Shown in pieces: positions 34,288 through 41,955 of a stretch of DNA of 64,000 bases. Under the pieces are notes generated by a model. It had not been told where the DNA came from. It did not search any database and saw only the letters and a program-made list of their open reading frames with translations. Location: the NCBI GenBank assembly GCA_039591615.1, contig JBDHDH010000011.1, positions 1-64,000 on the forward strand. The letters run 5' to 3'. The stretch comes from JBDHDH01 sp039591615 (GTDB lineage: Bacteria; Gemmatimonadota; Gemmatimonadetes; Gemmatimonadales; GWC2-71-9). A program made the position numbers and the translations under genes. How positions within the stretch are numbered: the first letter of the stretch is position 1; each line of letters opens with the position of its first letter.

Positions 34288-35475
34288 TCATGCGAGCTCG
34301 AGCTGGTCGGGGTCTCTCGAATCGTCATCATCGACGTCGCCCAACGACTCGTTGTCCTGGCGCGCACTGTCAAGCCGCTCCAGCATGGCATCCCGGAGGC
34401 CGTGCCTGCCCTGGTCACTGTACAGAATCGCCAGATTGAGAAGGGTTACCTCGTCCCACAACGTGTGGTCCCACGTACCGGCGTCGCGCAGGGCGACGGC
34501 ACGGAGGTACATTGCCTCTGCCTCTTCGTCTCGTCCTTGGATCTGGCATACTAGTCCGATTCGGTCGCAGGCATACGCCACCTTCGGGTGCATCTCGCCG
34601 ACCGTAGAGATCAGCAAGCTCAACGCATCACGAAAACACTCCTCCGCCAACGCCACCGAGTCTTCGACGGATTTCTTCGACAACAGAATCATGCCCCGTC
34701 GCAAGCTCCCATCGGCATCCCGCAGCGCAGCGGCTCCGGTCCCAGAAGCACCGGGAGGATCGGGTGGCCCGGTCAGGCGGGTCACCACCCCCCACGGCCC
34801 ACGCTGAGCCGGTGCGAGCAGGAGGTCCGATCGATCCTCCTCACCCTCATCGGCCCCCGACTGGCCGTCTTCGGACTCTACCGTATGGCCTGCCCGATCA
34901 CCGCACGCACCCGTGACCTGGCCTTCCTCGGTTCGACTGGTTCCGTAGAATGGATTGCCGACGAACAGTCTGAACACCGCCGCCTGCTCGCTGCGCTCCT
35001 CGAGCAGCTCACGGAAACTCGCTGTCCCCAACTCCCCCACCGCCGCGCGCTCCGCGACTTGGGACGCACGCCGAGCTCGACCGAATGGTGAGGCCCCTGC
35101 GGTGGAGAACCATCCGCGGGACGTCTCAACGAGGGGACCATCAGGGGCGCGGAAGGGCTGTAGATCGAGCCCCGCGTTCGCCACACACCAGCCGACGAAC
35201 CGCTCGAGCGCATCCAACGGCCCTTCCCGGTCCTCGAGGTAGTCTTGTCGGACCGCGTGGCCCAGCAGGAAGATCAGAAACTCCGGGTTCCGTGAGGCAC
35301 GCCAGACCTCGTGCAGCGTCTCGTACCGCGCCGCCCAAGCGGTCCACTCGGGAAGGAGGGGAACGTCACCGCGACGCGTCAACCTCTCCGCTTCCGCGAT
35401 GAAGTCACTCACCCGCCTCGGCACAGAGCGCGTTTCACGCCCTGGCTCGGTATCGGGAACTCGGCGTGAAGACAT
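34288..35475 (-). CDS. TPR-like hypothetical protein, paralogue 1
   Basis: A 395-residue soluble protein without signal peptide. An N-terminal helical half (WRASRNPEFLIFLLGHAVR, RLFVGNPFYG) is followed by an acidic linker. A conserved block (LLLAPAQRGPWGVVTRL, then SLRRGMILLSKKS) leads to TPR-like repeats (EECFRDALSLLISTVGEMHP, CQIQGRDEEAEAMYLRAVAL, LLNLAILYSDQGRHGLRDAML). The C-terminus is acidic. It is a paralogue of the protein at 38470-39669. The pair share start context, promoter palindromes and architecture. I do not recognise the family; a protein-binding role is inferred from the repeats. Confidence 0.8.
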   Translation of the reverse strand: MSSRRVPDTEPGRETRSVPRRVSDFIAEAERLTRRGDVPLLPEWTAWAARYETLHEVWRASRNPEFLIFLLGHAVRQDYLEDREGPLDALERFVGWCVANAGLDLQPFRAPDGPLVETSRGWFSTAGASPFGRARRASQVAERAAVGELGTASFRELLEERSEQAAVFRLFVGNPFYGTSRTEEGQVTGACGDRAGHTVESEDGQSGADEGEEDRSDLLLAPAQRGPWGVVTRLTGPPDPPGASGTGAAALRDADGSLRRGMILLSKKSVEDSVALAEECFRDALSLLISTVGEMHPKVAYACDRIGLVCQIQGRDEEAEAMYLRAVALRDAGTWDHTLWDEVTLLNLAILYSDQGRHGLRDAMLERLDSARQDNESLGDVDDDDSRDPDQLELA

Positions 35476-35668
35476 CGTCTGCCCCCGCGTTGGCCGATTC
35501 CGCCTGCTCGCTCATGACTCCGAAGGCAGGGCATCGGCCGGTTGCGCTACCCGTTGGATGACATCGGGTAGCGGGCCAGCGTACCGCTCGTCTTACTAGC
35601 ACCCTCCATGCCGCCCGGCCGAGACGGCCGCGGCCCCTTTCGAGTCATGGGCGTGCCGGCGGGAAAAG

Positions 35669-35684
35669 TGTGACGGATCTCACA
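35669..35684. promoter_or_regulatory. CRP/FNR-like operator upstream of TPR paralogue 1
   Basis: TGTGACGGATCTCACA is an exact TGTGA-N6-TCACA palindrome, about 195 bases upstream of the ATG at 35475. The equivalent site before the second paralogue is at nearly the same distance. Confidence 0.6.
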
Positions 35685-35712
35685 AGAAAAGGCCCCCGGG
35701 GGAAACCAGGAG

Positions 35713-35730
35713 CATCGCATTCTGCGAATC
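35713..35730. promoter_or_regulatory. Second conserved inverted repeat, TPR paralogue 1
   Basis: CATCGCATTCTGCGAATC is a degraded form of the palindrome seen before the other paralogue. It starts 44 bases beyond the CRP-like site in both loci. Confidence 0.4.
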
Positions 35731-36028
35731 GAAAGGTGGTCTCGCCGATCCCCCGTGAGGGCGATCGACGATTCGCCTTTGTCCGCCGTCTTCCGCTTCC
35801 TGAAGTTCGGCTCCCCGAAGCAGTGAATCAGGCGTCGCGAGGTGTCGGGTTCGGGTGTCAGATGTCGGACGGGACCGGGTCCGCTCAGCGCACGGACGGT
35901 CTCCTCGCTGCGCCTGTGGAGGCGAGGGCGCGGCCGCGCCCGGCCGTTCTACCCCCTGCGCAGCTGTCTCAGCGTGCTCCCACCGACGACGAGCCGCCCC
36001 CGTCGGAGCTCGGAGGTGAACGGCTCCG

Positions 36029-36622
36029 TTACCGTGACGCCCCGTGCGCGGCAGCCGTGCGCGCCTTTAGATCGCGGAGCATCAGCAGCTCACGCTCGGA
36101 CACGCTCCCGGTCGTGCGCACGGGGTCGGCAACCCGGAGCGGCCAACCGGTTGCCCCTCGCACGCGGTCCACGTCGACCCCGGAATGCGTCGCCGTCAGC
36201 ACCAATTCCCGCGTCACGGAATCGGGCTCCAGCACGCCTGGATCGGTGACCACCTTCGTAAGGCCTCCGCCGGTGAACCCCGCACGTTGCCGAGCGTCCC
36301 TGCCTCCCAAGTACCCCGCCGTGGTCAGAAAGTCCAGACGCTCGACGAACGCCTGGGGCCGGTGGCGCAGCATCACGAGGACCTCCTTCGCCGCCGCAGC
36401 GATCTCGGGCGCGCCGCCCGCCCCACGAGAAGACCAGCTTGCGTGCCGCACCCACACCGATGAGCTGATCGTACAGGATGTCCGGTGTCATCCGGATGAG
36501 AGTGAGGTCCTTCCGTTCCTGCCGGATTACCTCGAGACCGGCCGCGTGGGGAATGAGGTGGGTGAATCCCCCCATGGCGACGGCGTCGCGTCGTGGATCA
36601 ACTCAGCGACGCCCACGCGCAA
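36029..36622 (-). pseudogene. Fused remnant of two CoA-transferase subunits
   Basis: The 5' part matches the N-terminus of a glutaconate/3-oxoacid CoA-transferase alpha subunit (FTHLIPHAAGLEVIRQ, LIRMTPDILYDQLIG, RKLVFSWGG). After the Gly codons the frame jumps to the C-terminal half of the beta subunit (GAPEIAAAAKEVLVMLRHRP, ERLDFLTTAGYLGG, TKVVTDPGVLEPDSVTRELVL). A deletion of about 1 kb through the repeated GGGCGG has joined them. Upstream, AELIHD is in another frame, as if one G was lost before DAVAM. Neither subunit can be functional. The neighbours are the mhq-like genes. Confidence 0.8.
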
Positions 36623-36648
36623 GGTGCAGATGGTAGTCACCAGTGTTG

Positions 36649-37293
36649 CTACCGTGGGTCGGCGAGAACACGACCCATCAGCTCGCGCGCGAACTGGATC
36701 TCGTCCTCGTTCACGAGGTGTCCCATGCCCGGGTAGATGCGCTTGGTTATGGCACCGCCCATCCGGGCGGCGACCGCGGCACTCTCCTCGACCCGGTCCA
36801 GCGGAACATGCGAGTCGACGTCACTGCACCCGAAGAACACGGGCGTCCCGCCGAACGAGCCGTCGTACTTCCAGGCTGTGCCCGGCGGGCCGATCAAGCC
36901 GCCACTGTACACGATGACGCCCCCGTAGCGATCCGCGTGCCGCACGGCGAATTCGGCGGCGAGGCAAGCCCCCTGGGAGAACCCCAACAGCACGACACGC
37001 TGCTTTCGGATCCCCCGCGTCACGAGATCACGCACCAGTGCGTCGAGGACCTGCAGCCCAGACGTGATGCCCGGCTCGTTCTGCTCGGTCTCCGCCATGA
37101 AGCTGTATGGGTACCACGAATTGTCCGCCGCGGCGGGCGCCAGGTAGGTAAAGCTGGGTTGGTTAAGGAGCGCGACGAGGTCGAGGATGTTCTTGGGCGC
37201 CGCGTTTCGGCCATGGACCATGATCATCGCCGCGTGACTCTCTCCCAACGGCGTTCCCACGGTGACGACGGGTTGTCCGCCGTGCGGTTTCAT
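36649..37293 (-). CDS. Phospholipase/carboxylesterase-type hydrolase (MhqD-like)
   Basis: A 214-residue cytoplasmic hydrolase. The start at 37293 is 7 bases after the stop of the dioxygenase, so the two are coupled. Alpha/beta-hydrolase motifs: MIMVHGRNA near residue 25, LGFSQGACLAAEFA with the nucleophile Ser, FGCSDVDSHVP with the Asp, and YPGMGHLV with the His. Length and motifs match the carboxylesterase family that includes B. subtilis MhqD, which works with a ring-cleaving dioxygenase against quinones. The neighbour supports that role here. Confidence 0.88.
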   Translation of the reverse strand: MKPHGGQPVVTVGTPLGESHAAMIMVHGRNAAPKNILDLVALLNQPSFTYLAPAAADNSWYPYSFMAETEQNEPGITSGLQVLDALVRDLVTRGIRKQRVVLLGFSQGACLAAEFAVRHADRYGGVIVYSGGLIGPPGTAWKYDGSFGGTPVFFGCSDVDSHVPLDRVEESAAVAARMGGAITKRIYPGMGHLVNEDEIQFARELMGRVLADPR

Positions 37294-37300
37294 TCCCGCA

Positions 37301-38245
37301 CTACGCGTACGTGACCTTCGGGAGACCGACCTCGATTGTCGGCCGGTTGGCCTCTTCCCACCGCGGGAGTTTGAGATCCTGACCCAAGCAGGGAAGTTCC
37401 TCATCGATGGTGAATCCGGGCTGTAGCGTCGCAACCTCGAACAGGACGCCACCCGGCTCTCGGAAATAGATCGAGCGAAAATAATTTCGGTCCAATACCT
37501 GGGTCGGCTGGTAACCAAGCCCCACCAGCTCCCGCCGCAGACGGAGTTGCTCCTCGCCATCGGAGATGGCCATGGCGACGTGGTGTACGGTGCCGAGTCC
37601 GTTGCTGGCAGGTCCCGCCTCGGGAGCGTCCACTATGTCGATCGTCTTGCCCGGCTCGTCACCGTTCACGGCAACGCGGATCCGACCCTCTGCCTCGTTC
37701 ACCACCTCGAAGCCGAGGAGATCCGTCATGAGCTCGAGCGTCTTGGCGGGCGATCGGATGACCATTGTCACGCTGTGGAGTCCGCGGATGGCAGCTTCCG
37801 CACCGACACCACCGCCCGTCCACGGCGGGCGATCGTCCCGCTCGGTGACCACCAGCTCGAACACGAGCCCGGAAGGATCTTGGAACACGATAGACTCCTC
37901 TCCGAAACGTGGCCCCGCCTCTCGCACGGCGACACCACGCTCTGTGAGCCGCGTCTTCCAGAAACCGAGCGAACCGGCAGGAACCGAAAAGGACGTCACC
38001 GTGATCTGCCCTGCGCCCTTCTCACCCACGGGCACGCCCCAGCCCTTGTATGGGAACGTGGTCCAGATGGTACTGGGCGTTCCGCGCTCGTTGCCGTAGT
38101 AGAAGTGATAGACGTTGTGGTTGTCGAAGTTGACAGTCTTTTTCACGAGCCGGAGGCCCAGGGCGTCAATACAAAAGTCGAGGTCTTCCTGCGCGTCATC
38201 GACCGTCGCTGTAACATGGTGCAAACTGCGGATCGGTTGCTCCAT
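37301..38245 (-). CDS. Ring-cleaving dioxygenase, two VOC domains (MhqO-like)
   Basis: A 314-residue protein with GGAGGGAG just before ATG 38245. Two glyoxalase-fold (VOC) halves: SLHHVTATVDDAQEDLDFCIDALGLRLVKKTVNFDN in the first and GLHSVTMVIRSPAKTLELMTDLLGFEVVNE in the second. The first His and later FRSIYFREPGGVLFEVAT provide the metal ligands. This is the MhqO/LinE branch that opens hydroquinone or catechol rings. With the hydrolase 7 bases downstream it forms an operon for quinone or electrophile detoxification. Confidence 0.92.
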   Translation of the reverse strand: MEQPIRSLHHVTATVDDAQEDLDFCIDALGLRLVKKTVNFDNHNVYHFYYGNERGTPSTIWTTFPYKGWGVPVGEKGAGQITVTSFSVPAGSLGFWKTRLTERGVAVREAGPRFGEESIVFQDPSGLVFELVVTERDDRPPWTGGGVGAEAAIRGLHSVTMVIRSPAKTLELMTDLLGFEVVNEAEGRIRVAVNGDEPGKTIDIVDAPEAGPASNGLGTVHHVAMAISDGEEQLRLRRELVGLGYQPTQVLDRNYFRSIYFREPGGVLFEVATLQPGFTIDEELPCLGQDLKLPRWEEANRPTIEVGLPKVTYA

Positions 38246-38402
38246 GATGACTCCCTCCACATCGGTTCGACTGTCCGGACGTAGAAGCTAGCGGGACGCC
38301 ACGGGTGCATGCCACTACGGCACAGGTGCGCTGGCTCGCCCCACCGGCGGCCGGGCGGCGGGCAGCCGGCACGTGCGTGGAGGTGGTCGGCGGCCCGCTG
38401 CC

Positions 38403-38435
38403 AAAAAAGAAAGCCGTCGCGGACGCGACGGCTTT
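38403..38435 (-). terminator. Strong terminator after TPR paralogue 2
   Basis: AAAGCCGTCGC pairs with GCGACGGCTTT over 11 bases with a 4-base loop. On the minus strand a run of six Ts follows. It separates the TPR gene from the dioxygenase operon. Confidence 0.85.
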
Positions 38436-38469
38436 GCGAGCTGGTGGAAGGACGGTTATCCCGAAGCAA

Positions 38470-39669
38470 TCACGAAAACTCCAGTTGGTCCGGGTCCTCC
38501 GGGCTGCTATCGCCCGGCCCCTCATCCCTGAGGCGCGTTTCCTCGAGGCGCTCCAACATGGCGTCCCGCAATCCGTACCTACCCTGATCGGCATACAGAA
38601 TGGCCAGATTGAGCAGCGTCACCTCGTCCCACAACGTGCGCTCCCACGCTCCAGCGTCCCGCAGCGCGATAGCGCGCAGGTACATCGCTTCCGCTTCTTC
38701 CTCTCTGCCCTGGATCTGGCAAACGAGGCCAACGCGGTCACAGGCGTACGCCATCTTCGGGTGCATTTCCCCGACGGTTGACAGCACCGTACTCAAGGCG
38801 TCGCGAAAACATTCCTCGGCCACCGCCACGTAGTCATCTGCAGACTTCTTCGCCAAGAGAATCATGCCCCGGCGCAGGCTGCAGTCCGCCTGATGCAGCG
38901 CTGCGGCGGCGGCTCCGGTGGCGCCAGGGGGATCCGGCGGTCCCCCGAGACGGGTTACCACACCCCACGATCCGCGATGTGCCGGTGCGAGCAGCAGCTC
39001 GGGCCGCGCTGTCACGTCGTCGTCCTGATCGCCATCGTCGGCACCCCACCCGTGGTCGGCGGAATCCTCGGATTGCGTCAGAGCGGGAACGGGATCGTGG
39101 GTCGCATCAGCGACAGAACACTCCACGACCTGCATCCCATAGAACGGATTGCCCACGAACAGTTTGAGCAACCCTGCTTGCTCCGTGCGTTCCCGGAGCA
39201 GCTCGTGCAGGGGGGCCTCTTCCCCGTCCCCAGCTGCCGCACACTCCGCGGCGCGGGCCGCTCGCCGGGCTCGGCCGTACAGCGAGTTGCCAGTGAGCGA
39301 GAACCATTCGGGTGAAGCGCTCTCGAGCCCGCGATCAGGAGTGCGGAAGTCCTCCAGGTCGAGACGGGCAAAGCCCACGCACCATGTGACGAAACGCTCC
39401 AGGGCACTGAGCATCCTCTCAGGATACTCGACGTACTGCAACCGGACCGCATGGCCCAGCATGAAGATCAGGAACTCGGGATTCCGGGAAGCGCGCCAGG
39501 CGTCGTCCAGCGTTTCGTACTGGGTCGCCCAGTCGGTCCACTCCCGAAGAAAGGGAGCATCTCCGCTGCGCGTGAGCGTTGCTGCCTCATCAAAGAAGTC
39601 GCTGACCCTTGCGGGCGCCCGTCGCGGTGCGCCGGCGCGCCGGGTCTCGGGAACTCTGTGTGAAGACAT
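38470..39669 (-). CDS. TPR-like hypothetical protein, paralogue 2
   Basis: A 399-residue soluble protein. The start at 39669 is chosen because AAAGGGCAGACG precedes it, the same context as paralogue 1, and both begin MSS-RVP. The shared blocks are WRASRNPEFLIFMLGHAVR, KLFVGNPFYG, LLLAPAHRGSWGVVTRL, PPDPPGATG and SLRRGMILLAKKS, then TPR-like EECFRDALS, CQIQGREEEAEAMYLRAI and LLNLAILYADQGRYGLR. The acidic linker differs between copies. A strong terminator follows. The function is unknown; both copies appear under the same type of operator. Confidence 0.8.
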   Translation of the reverse strand: MSSHRVPETRRAGAPRRAPARVSDFFDEAATLTRSGDAPFLREWTDWATQYETLDDAWRASRNPEFLIFMLGHAVRLQYVEYPERMLSALERFVTWCVGFARLDLEDFRTPDRGLESASPEWFSLTGNSLYGRARRAARAAECAAAGDGEEAPLHELLRERTEQAGLLKLFVGNPFYGMQVVECSVADATHDPVPALTQSEDSADHGWGADDGDQDDDVTARPELLLAPAHRGSWGVVTRLGGPPDPPGATGAAAAALHQADCSLRRGMILLAKKSADDYVAVAEECFRDALSTVLSTVGEMHPKMAYACDRVGLVCQIQGREEEAEAMYLRAIALRDAGAWERTLWDEVTLLNLAILYADQGRYGLRDAMLERLEETRLRDEGPGDSSPEDPDQLEFS

Positions 39670-39857
39670 CGTCTGCCCTTTCGTTGGCGGATTCCGTCTT
39701 ACTCGAATGACTCCGGTCGTGTTTGCTACGGCTGTTCGGCCACCGTTTGGACGGTTGGCAACTTGTCGCGGAGTCGGTGCTCTTACCTGCACTCTCCATG
39801 CCGGGTGGTCGAGGCCGCCATGACGCCCGCGCCAGAACCTGCGTATCGGAGGGGAGT

Positions 39858-39873
39858 GTGATAAACCTCACAC
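39858..39873. promoter_or_regulatory. CRP/FNR-like operator upstream of TPR paralogue 2
   Basis: TGTGATAAACCTCACA is an exact TGTGA-N6-TCACA palindrome, about 190 bases upstream of the ATG at 39669. The N6 centre differs from paralogue 1 while both arms are kept. Confidence 0.6.
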
Positions 39874-39901
39874 CAGAAACGGCTCCACGCAGAACCGCGG
39901 T

Positions 39902-39918
39902 CATCGCATTCCGCGATG
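39902..39918. promoter_or_regulatory. Second conserved inverted repeat, TPR paralogue 2
   Basis: CATCGC-ATTCC-GCGATG is a perfect 6-bp inverted repeat 44 bases beyond the CRP-like site. It could bind a second regulator. Confidence 0.4.
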
Positions 39919-40212
39919 TTGTTGGCAGTCTGTGGTGGACTCCATTCGCTCGTAACCTCCGCATTCCCCACGTCCGCTGTCTTCGTAAATCACCAGCACG
40001 AGATGGGAATCCGCGACGAAGGTGTCTCGTGGCACGCAGCACTCGTATTTCCGTGCAACCAGGTGATAACGCCGCTGCCGTCGACCTCACGACCCCGCAG
40101 GCATCGGCGCAAACAGCGCAAGAGTGAGATCGAGGTCGTGAGGTTCACGGCGTCGTCAGGGGTTCGACCAGCAAGCCAGCTGTGCAATCTGGCTCGGGGG
40201 CCGTAGCTTGCG

Positions 40213-41112
40213 ATGACGGCGGGCCCACAACACGAGTCCGCCGTCACTCATAACGACACCTGGCCATGGTCCCCCGATGAGCGCCCGCACGTGACCGTCC
40301 ACGACACTCGGGCACCCGCATCCGATCCATCCGGCCCATCCATCCCGCCGGCGGTGTGGTTCTTTCTCCTGACCGCGTTTGGGATCTCATGGGGTGCGAT
40401 CTTTCTCAGGCGAGCCGCGGACGAGGGCTTGCGTCTGACGACGAAGTTCGGACCGAGCATCGCCGGCCTGATCGCGGCCTTTCGCGTGGGCCGAATGGTG
40501 GGCGTCCGCGACATTACGCGCCGGCTATTAACCGTGCGCGTTCGCATCGCCTGGTTCGCACTCTGCCTGTTCCTGCCGGTAATCATCTCGATGGGCTCCC
40601 TCGCCATCCGAAGCATCTTTGGCAGCGACGTGTGGAGAGCGAGCGAGGTCAATCTGATGAGTGGACTGGGATTGTACCTCTCGCTCCTGGCCACACGGCT
40701 CTTTGCCGGAGGTGGCTTGGGCGAGGAGTTGGGCTGGCGGGGATTCATGTTACCGCACCTTCAGGCTCGAATTGGCGCCCTCCACGCCAGCATCGTGATT
40801 GGCCTGTTCCACGGAGCCTGGCATCTCCCCGCGTACGGGATTGCCACCCTCTTTCTCACGGTGTTCACCGTTTCAGGTGCCATCGTCTTCCCGTGAATGT
40901 ACAATCGGACAGACGGGAATCTGCTGTTGCCAGCGCTGATGCACGCCTGTGCCAACGCTAGCCTCCCCGTCCTCGAAACGGTGTTTCCCATCATCGACGG
41001 AGAGCTCGCGTTCCCGCTCATCGTGTTCGGAGCGTGGGGGACCCTGGCGGTCCTTCTGGTGCTGGTGGCCGGGCCGTCGGGCCTCGGACCACCGCCAGCC
41101 GGGAGACGATAA
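40213..41112 (+). pseudogene. CPBP intramembrane protease gene with an in-frame TGA
   Basis: The frame holds a CPBP (Rce1/abortive-infection) membrane protease: several hydrophobic helices, the EExxxR motif GEELGWRGFMLP and FHGAWHLPAYG, then GAIVF. There the codon at 40894-40896 is TGA where relatives have Trp (the pattern is VFxW-MYNRT). Reading continues in the same frame with MYNRTDGNLLLPALMHACAN, the last conserved helix. The truncated product would lack that helix. Trp, not Cys, is expected at this TGA, so selenocysteine is unlikely; a nonsense mutation or sequence error fits better. The 5' extension before PPAVWFFLL is unusually long. Confidence 0.75.
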
Positions 41113-41208
41113 CATCGAGTAGTCATCCCAATCGACCTGCGGGCTCTCGAACGCAAAGCTCGGCGACCTGTCTACTCTGACGACCTGCTCGATCTCTTCC
41201 TAGGGTGG

Positions 41209-41779
41209 TTGCTGCTTGCGGGCTGGCTGCGCGCCGAGGCTCAGGGACGTGCCGGCGTTGGCGCCCGTACCGAGCGCGGCGTGAACGTGACGGCCCAGAC
41301 CCGGACGACTCTCGACATAGTGCTGCCACACGCCGCCAACGAGTTCCTTCGCATCGAAGGCCCGTCCGTCCTCGCCGTCGGTCAGACGGCGAGGTTCCCG
41401 GCGGTAGTGGGCGATCCGCTCGGGCAACCGGTTGAAAATCCCGGCGTCCGCTGGCTCAGCACCGACACGATCGTAGCCGCCGCGCCGACAGTGGGCGTTC
41501 GCTGGGGTCCCCGAGCCGTGGCCTCGGTGACCCTCCAGCCCGGCACCGCAACGATACCGGTGGGGGACAGCCTCGCCATCGCCGCGCTCCTGCTCGATTC
41601 CTCCGGCATGGTTCTCACCGGCCGTGCCATCGCGTGGGGGAGCAGCGATTCGTCGGTCGTCGGGTTCTTGAGCGGGTGGCCCGTTGGTGGTACTGGGAGG
41701 AATGGCACCTGGTACGTCGACGATCACGGCAACAAGCGAGGGACAAGGCGGCAGCGCGAGGGTTACGGTGACCCCCTAA
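41209..41779 (+). pseudogene. Degraded Ig-like (Big-type) domain fragment
   Basis: The frame has LRIEGPSVLAVGQTARFPAVVGDP, then VASVTLQPGTATIPVGDSLAIAA and AIAWGSSDSSVV, two partial Big-type Ig domains. After about 41690 the expected end of the domain (MAPGTSTITATSEGQGG, SARVTVTP) is in another frame, ending at TAA 41777-41779. There is no signal peptide or ATG start, and the frame begins just after a stop. It is probably a leftover of a surface protein like the one at 1-687. A strong terminator lies downstream. Confidence 0.6.
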
Positions 41780-41892
41780 GGCGGCGGATCAGCGCCCAGC
41801 GTTCCAGAGCCGATCCGGCCACTCGTGGCCTCTCACGCGCGGATGGGCGCGAGTTCTGCGGGTGAGATGGCACCCCGATTGGACGCCCTCAT

Positions 41893-41932
41893 GAGGAGGG
41901 CGGCGGAAGCTGTCCGCCGCCCTCCTCGTTTT
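41893..41932 (+). terminator. Strong rho-independent-type terminator
   Basis: GAGGAGGGCGGCGG pairs perfectly over 14 bases with CCGCCGCCCTCCTC around a 7-base loop, followed by GTTTT. It points along the plus strand, after the Ig-like fragment, and lies just beyond the radical SAM stop on the other strand. Confidence 0.85.
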
Positions 41933-41955
41933 GACTCCAGCCGTCACTCTCCCCC

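Larger units (their letters stand above)
35476..36028. other. Intergenic region upstream of TPR paralogue 1
   Basis: No gene is supported. The minus-strand promoter region of the TPR gene lies here, with the CRP-like site at 35669-35684 and a second inverted repeat at 35713-35730. The block GGCATGGAGGGTGC with GTAAGA near 35600 is also conserved before the paralogue. Confidence 0.55.
39670..40212. other. Intergenic region upstream of TPR paralogue 2
   Basis: No gene is supported. It carries the operator-like sites at 39858-39873 and 39902-39918, and should also carry the promoter for the broken CPBP gene on the plus strand. Confidence 0.5.

Noticed and set aside
40894..40896. TGA in the CPBP gene as a possible selenocysteine codon.
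   Set aside because: The position is Trp in relatives, not Cys, and I saw no suitable hairpin right after it.
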